Position numbers and translations under genes: made by a program
Assembly: GCA_021805485.1 (NCBI GenBank)
Contig: JAJZFF010000007.1
Coordinates: 1-7,360 of the forward strand
DNA length: 7,360 bases
From: Pseudomonadota bacterium
Lineage (GTDB): Bacteria; Pseudomonadota; Alphaproteobacteria; Acetobacterales; Acetobacteraceae
Reading direction: 5' to 3'
Shown here: positions 1-6,098 of the stretch, in pieces
How positions within the stretch are numbered: position 1 is the first letter of the stretch
Layout: the number at the start of each line of letters is the position of its first letter
The notes under the pieces: generated by a model
What the model saw: the letters and a program-made list of their open reading frames with translations, nothing else
Databases searched by the model: none
What the model was told of the DNA's origin: nothing

Positions 1-707
1 CCGTGCCTGAGCCGGGCCAGCCGGCACCCTTGCCGCCCGGGTTCGCCCTGCGCTTCGAGGCGGTGCGCTTCCGCTGGCAGCCGGACCGGCCGCTGGTGTT
101 CGACGGGCTCAGCCTGGAGGTGCCGCAGGGCGCGCGGGTCGCCATCCTCGGCCCCTCCGGCGCCGGCAAATCCACCCTCGCCGCCCTGGCGCTGCGCACC
201 GCCGCGCCGGAGGCCGGAACCATCTTTCTGGGCGGCACCGATATCGCCACGCTGGCGGCGACCGACCTGCGCCGGCGCATCGGCTGGCTCGGCCAGACGA
301 CGCATCTCTTCGACGACACCATCGCCAACAATCTCCGCCTCGCGGCGCCGGAGGCCGACGACGCCACGCTATGGGCGGCGCTCGACGCGGCGCAGATCGG
401 CGATACCGTCCGCGCCCTGCCCGATGGGCTGGCGAGCTGGGTGGGCGAGAGCGGCGTACGCTTCTCCGGTGGCCAGGGCCGCCGCCTCGCCCTCGCCCGC
501 ACCCTGCTCTCCCCGGCCGCGATCCTGATCCTCGACGAACCCTGCGCCGGACTGGACGCCGAGACCGAGCGCGCCTTCCTCGCCACGCTCAACGCCGTCG
601 CCGGGGGGCGCAGCGTCATCCTGATCGCGCACCGGCTCACCGGGGTGGAGCGGCTCGACCGGATCTGGCGCCTCTCGGCCGGGCATGCCGTCGCCGCCGC
701 CGCCTGA
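1..707 (+). CDS. cydC: CydC-like ABC exporter subunit, C-terminal ATPase half (5' partial)
   Basis: ATP-binding domain of an ABC exporter, most likely CydC of the heterodimeric CydDC thiol (glutathione/cysteine) exporter of the inner membrane, which is needed for cytochrome bd assembly. The frame is open to the left edge (first whole codon at base 3), so the membrane-spanning half lies outside the window. Seen, counting from the GTG at base 3: Walker A GPSGAGKST at 50-58, Q-loop Gln98 followed by HLFDDTIANNL, signature FSGGQG at 154-159 (Phe for the usual Leu), Walker B ILILDE at 174-179, D-loop GLDAETE and switch His210. The ending HRLTGVERLDRIW closely resembles the tail I remember for CydC, and the HLF...NL.LAAP stretch after the Q-loop also fits CydC better than MsbA- or LolD-type ATPases. 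Its last 23 bases overlap recQ in another frame. The GTG at base 3 is not the true start. Another exporter ATPase remains possible because the transmembrane half and cydD cannot be seen. Confidence 0.8.
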   Translation, partial: VPEPGQPAPLPPGFALRFEAVRFRWQPDRPLVFDGLSLEVPQGARVAILGPSGAGKSTLAALALRTAAPEAGTIFLGGTDIATLAATDLRRRIGWLGQTTHLFDDTIANNLRLAAPEADDATLWAALDAAQIGDTVRALPDGLASWVGESGVRFSGGQGRRLALARTLLSPAAILILDEPCAGLDAETERAFLATLNAVAGGRSVILIAHRLTGVERLDRIWRLSAGHAVAAAA

Positions 708-2520
708 CAGCGCGCCGCGCGCGGTCCTGCGCGAGGTCTTCGGCTTCGCCGGCTTCCGCGGCCTGCAGCAGGAGGCGGTGGAGCACGTCATCGCCGGCGG
801 CGACGCGCTGGTGCTGATGCCGACCGGGGGTGGAAAGAGCCTCTGCTACCAGGTGCCGGCGATCTGCCGCCGCGGCACCGGCATCGTCGTCTCGCCGCTG
901 ATCGCGCTGATGGACGACCAGGTGGCGGCGCTGCGCCAGGCGGGCGTGGCGGCGGCGGCGCTGCATTCGGAGCTGGAGCCGCCGGACGCGCGCGCCGCCT
1001 TGCAGGACCTCCGCCGAGGCGCGCTCGACCTGCTCTATGTCTCGCCCGAACGCCTGCTCTCGGGGCTGATCGATCGGCTGGACGGGCTCGACCTGGCGCT
1101 GTTCGCGATCGACGAGGCGCACTGCGTCTCGCAGTGGGGCCATGAGTTCCGCCCCGAGTACCGTGCCCTTTCGGTGCTGCCGCAGCGCTTCCCCGGGGTG
1201 CCGCGCATCGCGCTGACCGCCACGGCCGATCCCCGCACGCAGAGCGACATCCTCGCAGCCCTCGGGCTCGATCGGGCGCGCGTCTTCGCCGCCAGCTTCC
1301 ACCGGCCCAACCTGTTCCTCGCCGCCGAGCCGAAAATCGGCGAGACCGCGCAGCTCGCCGCCTTCCTCGCCCGCCACGAGGGCGAGGCGGGCATCGTCTA
1401 TTGCGGCAGCCGCGCCCGCACCGAACGCATCGCCGCCCGCCTGGCCGAGCGCGGCGCCCCGGCGCTCGCTTTCCACGCCGGACTGGAGCCGGCGGCGAAG
1501 CGCGCGGCGCTGACGCGCTTCCGCTCCGGCGAACCGGTGGTGATGGTGGCGACGATCGCCTTCGGCATGGGCATAGACCGCCCGGACGTCCGCTTCGTCG
1601 CCCATCTCGACATGCCCGACAGCCCGGAGGCCTACTATCAGCAGATCGGCCGCGCCGGGCGCGATGGCGAGCCGGCTGAGACGCTGCTGCTGCATGGCGG
1701 CGAGGACGTCGCCCGCGCCCGCTATTTCCTCGCCCAGTCCGCGGCCTCGGAGACGCAGAAGCAGTCGATGCGCGCGCGGCTGGAAGCGATGGTGGCGCTC
1801 ACCGAGACCGCGGAGTGCCGCACCCGCGCGCTGCTGGCCTGTTTCGGCGAGGGGCTCGCCGAGCCCTGCGGCCATTGCGACAATTGCCGCGCGCCGCCGG
1901 AAATGCAGGATGGCACCGAGGCGGCGCGCATGCTGCTCTCGGCGGTCTATCGCACCGGGCAGATGTTCGGCGCCCTGCACGTGATCGCCGTGCTGCGCGG
2001 CGAGCGCAGCGAGACGGTGCTGCGGCACGGCCACGACCGGCTCGCGCTGTTCGGCCTCGGGCACGACCGGCCGGTCGCGTTCTGGCGCGAGGTGGTGCGC
2101 CAGCTCGTCGTCCGCGGGGCGCTCTCCGTCGCCACCGGGGAGTTCGCCAGTCTGACGCTGGAGAGCGAGGCCGCCCGGCCGATCCTGCGCGGAGAGACTG
2201 CGGTGATGCTGCGCGCATCGGTGCCCGGCCCCAAGCCGGCCCGCGGGCGGGTCGCAGCGCGGCCCCACCCGGCCTCGATGCCACCGGCCTCGATGTCACC
2301 GGGGGCGGAGGCGCGCTTCGCGGCGCTGCGGGCGTGGCGCAAGCGTGAGGCGAGTACGCAGGGTGTGCCGCCCTACGTGATCTTCCACGACAGCGTGCTG
2401 CAGGAACTGGCGGCGCAGTGCCCGGCCTCGCTGGACGATCTCGCCGAGGTGCGCGGCATCGGCGCCTCGAAGCTCCGTCGCTACGGCGCCGCGGTCCTGC
2501 AGGCTCTCGCCGAAGGCTGA
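685..2520 (+). CDS. recQ: ATP-dependent 3'-5' DNA helicase RecQ
   Basis: Superfamily 2 DNA helicase of recombination and stalled-fork repair, 611 residues, almost the same length as E. coli RecQ (about 609). Domains in order: helicase core with motif I MPTGGGKSLCYQ (45-56), motif II DEAHC (143-147), aromatic-rich loop SQWGHEFRPEY (149-159), motif III ALTATA (176-181), motif V ATIAFGMGIDRPDVRF (289-304) and motif VI QQIGRAGRDG (319-328). The zinc-binding cysteines are Cys378, Cys395, Cys398 and Cys401. A winged-helix RQC domain follows (about 408-510, with HGHDRLALFGLG), then a Pro/Ala-rich linker (about 511-540) and an HRDC domain (about 541-611). The ATG at 685 gives a normal N-terminus just ahead of the FGFAGFRGLQ motif-0 region. 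It lies inside cydC, and I see no Shine-Dalgarno sequence before it, so translation is probably coupled to cydC. All catalytic motifs are intact. Confidence 0.97.
   Translation: MPSPPPPDSAPRAVLREVFGFAGFRGLQQEAVEHVIAGGDALVLMPTGGGKSLCYQVPAICRRGTGIVVSPLIALMDDQVAALRQAGVAAAALHSELEPPDARAALQDLRRGALDLLYVSPERLLSGLIDRLDGLDLALFAIDEAHCVSQWGHEFRPEYRALSVLPQRFPGVPRIALTATADPRTQSDILAALGLDRARVFAASFHRPNLFLAAEPKIGETAQLAAFLARHEGEAGIVYCGSRARTERIAARLAERGAPALAFHAGLEPAAKRAALTRFRSGEPVVMVATIAFGMGIDRPDVRFVAHLDMPDSPEAYYQQIGRAGRDGEPAETLLLHGGEDVARARYFLAQSAASETQKQSMRARLEAMVALTETAECRTRALLACFGEGLAEPCGHCDNCRAPPEMQDGTEAARMLLSAVYRTGQMFGALHVIAVLRGERSETVLRHGHDRLALFGLGHDRPVAFWREVVRQLVVRGALSVATGEFASLTLESEAARPILRGETAVMLRASVPGPKPARGRVAARPHPASMPPASMSPGAEARFAALRAWRKREASTQGVPPYVIFHDSVLQELAAQCPASLDDLAEVRGIGASKLRRYGAAVLQALAEG
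2269..2298 (+). repeat. 15-bp in-frame tandem duplication in the recQ linker
   Basis: Two adjacent 15-base units (2269-2283 and 2284-2298) differ at one base. They encode PASMP-PASMS (RecQ residues 529-538) in the flexible Pro/Ala-rich linker between the RQC and HRDC domains. The unit is a multiple of three, so the frame is kept. It is most simply a replication-slippage duplication tolerated in a linker. Confidence 0.75.
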
Positions 2521-2524
2521 GGAG

Positions 2525-2533
2525 TGCTAGACT
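2525..2533 (+). promoter_or_regulatory. possible extended -10 promoter element for the GGT-family gene
   Basis: TGCTAGACT, directly after the recQ stop codon, fits an extended -10: TG, one base, then a hexamer matching TATAAT at four of six positions. It would start transcription near 2540, leaving a leader of about 26 bases that contains the strong ribosome binding site. No good -35 hexamer is visible about 17 bases upstream (2505-2510 is TCTCGC). This is a sequence-match inference only. Read-through from recQ is equally possible. Confidence 0.35.
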
Positions 2534-2551
2534 CGCAGGGTTCGAGAGCAC

Positions 2552-2558
2552 GGAGGAG
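2552..2558 (+). promoter_or_regulatory. strong ribosome binding site that fixes the GGT-family start
   Basis: GGAGGAG lies seven bases before the ATG at 2566, a near-perfect Shine-Dalgarno match at ideal spacing. It decides the start in favour of 2566 over the in-frame GTG at 2524, which would add 14 residues and sits only three bases after the recQ stop. It is the only clear ribosome binding site at a gene start in this window. Confidence 0.85.
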
Positions 2559-2565
2559 ACCCAGG

Positions 2566-4149
2566 ATGACGTTCACGCCGCCGCCGCACCGCACCCAGAA
2601 CTGGCAGATCCGCAAGCCGGCGGCGCGCGGACGCAAGGGGATCGTCGTCGCCCAGGCGGAGAGCGCGGCGCTCGCCGGCGTCGCGGTGCTCGAAGCCGGC
2701 GGCAACGCCGTCGATGCCGCCATTGCCACGGCGCTGGCGCTGGCCGCGGTCGAGCCGTGGAATTCGGGACTGGGCGGCATCGGCCATGCGCTGGTGCAGC
2801 CGGCCGGCGCTGCCGACGCCTCGGCGGTCGATTTCGGCCCCGTCGCCCCGCGCGGCCTCGACCCCTCCCATTTTCGCCTCACCGGCCGCATGACGCAGGA
2901 TCTGTTCCCCTGGCCGGAGGTGGAGGGCGACGCCAACAGCCAAGGCCCGCTCTCCTTCGTCGTCCCCTCCGCCGTGGCCGGCTACGCCGCGATGCATGCA
3001 CGCTGGGGCCGGCTGCCGCTCGGCGAGATCGCCGCCCCGGCGATCGCGCTGGCGCGGCGGGGCCTGCCTGCCGATTGGTTCACGACCCTGAAAATTGCCA
3101 ACGCTGCCTCGGCGCTGCGGCGCTATCCGGAATCGGCGCGCATCTATCTGCCCGACGGGCTGCCGCCGGTGGCGCCCTATCAGGGCACGCCGGGCTTCTT
3201 CCGCCTCGGCGCGCTGGCGGAGACGCTGGAACGGCTGGCGCGGGCCGGATTGCGGGACTTCTATGAGGGCGAGGTCGCGGCGACGTTGGCGGCGGACCTC
3301 GACGAGGCCGGCGCGGTGCTCGGCCCGGCTGATCTGCGCGGCTGCGAGGCGGTGATCCGTCCGGCCCAGCGCGTCGCCTGGCGCGACCGCACGGTGCAGC
3401 TCGCCGGCGGCCTGACCGCGGCGCCGACCTTCGCGCGCGTGCTGCGCGCCATGCCCGACGAGGAGCCGGAGGGCACGCCCGGCCCGGCCTGGTTCGCCGC
3501 CCTCGCCGGCGCGATGAAGGAGGCCTATGCCGAGCGCCTGGCCGGGCTCGGCGCACCCGAGGCCGCGCCGGAGGGCTGCACGACGCATGTGACGGTGTGC
3601 GACGCTGAGGGCGGGGTCGTCGCCATGACCACGACCCTGCTCTCCTCGATGGGCAGCCGCGTGGTGCTGCCCCGCAGCGGCGTTCTGATGAACAACGGCG
3701 TGATGTGGTTCGATCCGCGCCCCGGCCAGCCCAATTCGATCGCACCGGGGAAGCGGCCACTGACCAATATGTGCCCGGTGATCCTGCGCGCCGGTGGCAC
3801 CGAGGGCGGACGGCCCTGGCTGGCCGGCGGCGGCTCCGGCGGGCGGCGCATCCTTGCCGCCGTATTCCAGCTTCTCGCCTTCGTCGCCGAGTTCGGCATG
3901 ACGCCCGAGGCGGCGGCGCATCAGCCGCGCATCGATGTCTCCGGTCCCGACCTGGTGAGCGCCGACCGCCGGCTGCCCGACGATGTCATCGCGGCGTTGC
4001 GCGAAGGCGGCGCGGTGGACATCGTCGAGCACGGGGTGCTGCCGATCAACTTCGCCTGCCCGAACCTCATCGCCCTCAATGGCGACGGCAGCCGGTTCGG
4101 CATCAGCGACGTGCAGTCCCCCTGGTCGGCGGCGCTGGCGCAGCCATGA
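2566..4149 (+). CDS. gamma-glutamyltransferase-family N-terminal-nucleophile hydrolase, divergent substrate pocket
   Basis: 527 residues from the ATG at 2566. Family signs: VLEAGGNAVDAAIATALAL (41-59), GLGGIGHALV (68-77), nucleophile segment TTHVTV (339-344), NSIAPGKRPL (390-399) and GGGSGGRRIL (421-430). Members cleave themselves before the catalytic Thr, here Thr339, giving predicted chains of 338 and 189 residues. Compared from memory with E. coli GGT, the oxyanion Gly483-Gly484 are kept (Gly425-Gly426). The residues holding the glutamyl group are changed: Arg114 to Gly91 (DFREMAP becomes DFGPVAP), Asn411 to Leu359, Gln430 to Gly378, Asp433 to Trp381 (NNGVMWFDPRPG), Ser462-Ser463 to Thr400-Asn401. 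It is therefore probably not a glutathione-cleaving GGT. An acylase or amidase on another substrate is likelier, substrate unknown. No signal peptide is seen, unlike periplasmic GGT, so a cytoplasmic location is inferred. It follows recQ after 45 bases and converges on the TPR gene. Fold assignment is firm, function is not. Confidence 0.9.
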   Translation: MTFTPPPHRTQNWQIRKPAARGRKGIVVAQAESAALAGVAVLEAGGNAVDAAIATALALAAVEPWNSGLGGIGHALVQPAGAADASAVDFGPVAPRGLDPSHFRLTGRMTQDLFPWPEVEGDANSQGPLSFVVPSAVAGYAAMHARWGRLPLGEIAAPAIALARRGLPADWFTTLKIANAASALRRYPESARIYLPDGLPPVAPYQGTPGFFRLGALAETLERLARAGLRDFYEGEVAATLAADLDEAGAVLGPADLRGCEAVIRPAQRVAWRDRTVQLAGGLTAAPTFARVLRAMPDEEPEGTPGPAWFAALAGAMKEAYAERLAGLGAPEAAPEGCTTHVTVCDAEGGVVAMTTTLLSSMGSRVVLPRSGVLMNNGVMWFDPRPGQPNSIAPGKRPLTNMCPVILRAGGTEGGRPWLAGGGSGGRRILAAVFQLLAFVAEFGMTPEAAAHQPRIDVSGPDLVSADRRLPDDVIAALREGGAVDIVEHGVLPINFACPNLIALNGDGSRFGISDVQSPWSAALAQP

Positions 4150-4173
4150 CCCGCACGCCCGGCCCGCGCCTCG

Positions 4174-4764
4174 TCAGGCGTTCTCGCCCAGGGCGCGGCG
4201 GCGCAGCTCCTTGAGCCGCGCGGCACCGCCGGGGGCCAGCGGATCGATCGCGAGCAGGCGCTGCCAGCCGGCATAGGCGCTGGCATAGTCGCCACGCTCG
4301 GCGGCGATGTCGGCGAGCGCGCGGATGGCATCGAAATGCCGGGGCTCGCGGCGCAGCCCCTCCTCGAGATCGGCCACCGCGCCGCGCCTGTCGCCCTGCT
4401 TGAGCCGCGCCAGACCGCGCTGGACGTAGGCTTCCGCCAGGTTGGGGTCGAGGACGATGACATCGTCGAATACCCGCTCCGCATCGGCGCCGGCGCCGGC
4501 GCGCAGGTCCCGGATGCCGCGGGCCATGAGCAGGCGAACCGCCGGGGATGTCGCTTCGAGCCAGACGCCGCGGATGCGCGCCTCGATCGCGGCCGCCTCG
4601 GCCTCGTCGCGGGCGGCGTGCAGCGCGGCCATCATCGCCTCCAGCATCGCCGCCCGCTTCTCGGGCGACGGCTGGGCCAGCGCCAGCCGGGCCCGCAGCG
4701 GCGCCGCCAGCGCCGCGGCGGCGAGCGCGATCAGGCCACGCCGGGGCCATGGGATCGCGGTCAT
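4174..4764 (-). CDS. exported tetratricopeptide-repeat protein, last gene of the glc operon
   Basis: 196 residues, function unknown. The ATG at 4764 overlaps the glcF stop as ATGA, has no Shine-Dalgarno sequence of its own, and is followed by a signal-like N-terminus: PRRG at 7-10, a hydrophobic stretch LIALAAAALAAPL (11-23), and a possible signal peptidase site ALA/QPS near residue 30. The paired Arg followed by hydrophobic residues is weakly Tat-like. An Ala/Glu-rich helical part follows (about 35-75), then about three TPR-type repeats (roughly 77-178), with the typical pattern LDPNLAEAYVQRGLARLKQGD (105-125) and a repeated hydrophobic-DP turn. TPRs bind other proteins, so an inferred role is scaffold or assembly helper on the outer face of the membrane. 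The tight coupling to glcF suggests a link with glycolate oxidase, but nothing in the sequence proves it. A longer frame running back to 5709 inside glcF is only an out-of-frame shadow. Confidence 0.82.
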   Translation of the reverse strand: MTAIPWPRRGLIALAAAALAAPLRARLALAQPSPEKRAAMLEAMMAALHAARDEAEAAAIEARIRGVWLEATSPAVRLLMARGIRDLRAGAGADAERVFDDVIVLDPNLAEAYVQRGLARLKQGDRRGAVADLEEGLRREPRHFDAIRALADIAAERGDYASAYAGWQRLLAIDPLAPGGAARLKELRRRALGENA

Positions 4765-6089
4765 GCCGCGCGCGCGGCCAGCAGAGGACCGAGCGATGCC
4801 GGCGCGGGCCCGCCGGCCATCCAGTCGAGCAGTTCGATGGTATGCACGAGCGGAAAATCGCCGCCGGAGAGCTGGGTGATGCAGCCGATATTGCCGGCCG
4901 CCACCAGGTCCGGCCGGCGGGCGGCGAGATTGGCCAGCTTGCGCTCGCGCAGCCGGGTCGCGATCGCCGGCTGCATCATGTTGTAGGTGCCGGCCGAGCC
5001 GCAGCAGAGATGCCCCTCGGCCGGCTCGACCACGGTGAACCCGGCCTTCCGCAGCAGCGCCTTCGGCTCGACGGTGATCTTCTGGCCATGCTGGAGGCTG
5101 CACGCGGCGTGATAGGCGACGGTCAGCGCCGGCGCCGGCCGCGTCGGCGCGTAGCCGATACGGCTGAGATATTCGCTCACATCCATCGCCAGCGCCGAGA
5201 TGCGCTCGGCCCGGCCGCGCCAGGGCTCCGGCTCGGCGCGGAACATGAAGCCGTAATCCTTCACCGTGGTGCCGCAGCCGGACGTGTTGATGATGACGGC
5301 GTCCAGCCCCTCGCCCTCGGCCTCCGCGCTCCAGGCGGCGAGGTTGGCGCGCGCCGCTGCCATCGCCGGCTCGTGCTTGCCCATGTGATGGGTCAGCGCA
5401 CCACAGCAGCCCATGCCCCTGGGGATCACCACCTCGATGCCGAGCCGGGTGAGCAGGCGGATCGTCGCCTCGTTGATCTCCGGCGCCAGCACCTGCTGGG
5501 CGCAACCGGTGAGCAGCGCCACCCGGCCCCGCCGCTTGCCCTCGGCGCGATGCACCTGCGGCGACTGGGCGGCGCTCGGCGGCGGCAAGCGGCGCGGCGC
5601 CAGGGCGAGCAGGGCGCGCAGCCGCTGCGCCATCATGCCCTTCCCCGGCAGCAGCGAGCGGAACGGGCGCGCCACGCCGGCGCCGAGCAGGGCCAGGCGC
5701 ATCAGCCATGGGCGCGGCAGGACCAGAGCCAGCACGCTGCGCAGCACGCGCTCGGGCAGCGGGCGCCGGTAGGTGTTCTCGATATGCGTCCGGGCATGAT
5801 CGACCAGGTGCATGTAGTGCACGCCCGAGGGGCAGGTGGTCATGCAGGACAGACAGGAGAGGCAGCGATCGACGTGCCGCACCACCGGCTCCGTCGCCGG
5901 GCCGCCGGATTCCAGCATGTCCTTGATCAGGTAGATGCGCCCCCGCGGACTGTCCAACTCGTCACCGAGCAGCACGAAGGTCGGGCAGGTCGCGGTGCAG
6001 AAGCCGCAATGCACGCACGTGCGCAGGATCGCGTTCGATTCGGCGAGCTCCGGATCGCGCAGCTGGTCAGGGGAGAAGTTGGTCTGCAT
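4761..6089 (-). CDS. glcF: glycolate oxidase iron-sulfur subunit GlcF
   Basis: Electron-transfer subunit of glycolate oxidase (glycolate to glyoxylate), passing electrons from the flavin subunits GlcD/GlcE toward the respiratory chain at the inner membrane. 442 residues. The N-terminal ferredoxin-like part has two complete 4Fe-4S motifs: CVHCGFCTATCP (Cys25, 28, 31, 35) and CLSCLSCMTTCPSG (Cys76, 79, 82, 86). The C-terminal half has two cysteine-rich CCG domains: Cys196, GMGCCGALTHH with Cys228-229, and Cys272; then Cys330, GHLCCGSAGTYN with Cys362-363, and Cys403. These CCG domains are shared with heterodisulfide reductase and lactate-utilisation proteins. Length and motif order fit GlcF. 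The ATG at 6089 comes 9 bases after the glcE stop, with only a weak, distant GGAG upstream, and its stop overlaps the TPR start by 4 bases. A related 2-hydroxyacid (for example D-lactate) dehydrogenase subunit is the main alternative, made less likely by the glcD-glcE-glcF order. Confidence 0.95.
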   Translation of the reverse strand: MQTNFSPDQLRDPELAESNAILRTCVHCGFCTATCPTFVLLGDELDSPRGRIYLIKDMLESGGPATEPVVRHVDRCLSCLSCMTTCPSGVHYMHLVDHARTHIENTYRRPLPERVLRSVLALVLPRPWLMRLALLGAGVARPFRSLLPGKGMMAQRLRALLALAPRRLPPPSAAQSPQVHRAEGKRRGRVALLTGCAQQVLAPEINEATIRLLTRLGIEVVIPRGMGCCGALTHHMGKHEPAMAAARANLAAWSAEAEGEGLDAVIINTSGCGTTVKDYGFMFRAEPEPWRGRAERISALAMDVSEYLSRIGYAPTRPAPALTVAYHAACSLQHGQKITVEPKALLRKAGFTVVEPAEGHLCCGSAGTYNMMQPAIATRLRERKLANLAARRPDLVAAGNIGCITQLSGGDFPLVHTIELLDWMAGGPAPASLGPLLAARAA

Positions 6090-6098
6090 CGCGGCTTG

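Noticed and set aside
637..2268. A 543-codon open frame antisense to recQ
   Set aside because: Its product is Arg/Gly/Ala-rich with no recognisable domain, and it lies opposite a complete RecQ with every motif. Long antisense frames are expected at this GC content.
2524..2565. GTG at 2524 as the start of the GGT-family gene
   Set aside because: There is no well-placed ribosome binding site before it. It adds an Arg-rich stretch outside the family domain, and the GGAGGAG site is ideally spaced for the ATG at 2566.
2527..4032. A 501-codon open frame antisense to the GGT-family gene
   Set aside because: Low-complexity composition rich in Arg, Gly, Ala and His, with no domain or ribosome binding site. 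It is a codon-bias shadow of the real gene.
4166..4182. Short hairpin CGCCT-CGTC-AGGCG (4167-4180) followed by TTCT at the convergent junction, a possible terminator
   Set aside because: The stem is only five base pairs plus a possible G-U pair, the T tract is two bases, and the TPR stop codon sits within the structure. Such short GC hairpins are common by chance here.
4765..5709. Upstream extension of the TPR frame through glcF (511 codons in total)
   Set aside because: This part is out of frame inside the intact GlcF coding region and has no domain. The signal-like N-terminus and the ATGA overlap place the real start at 4764.
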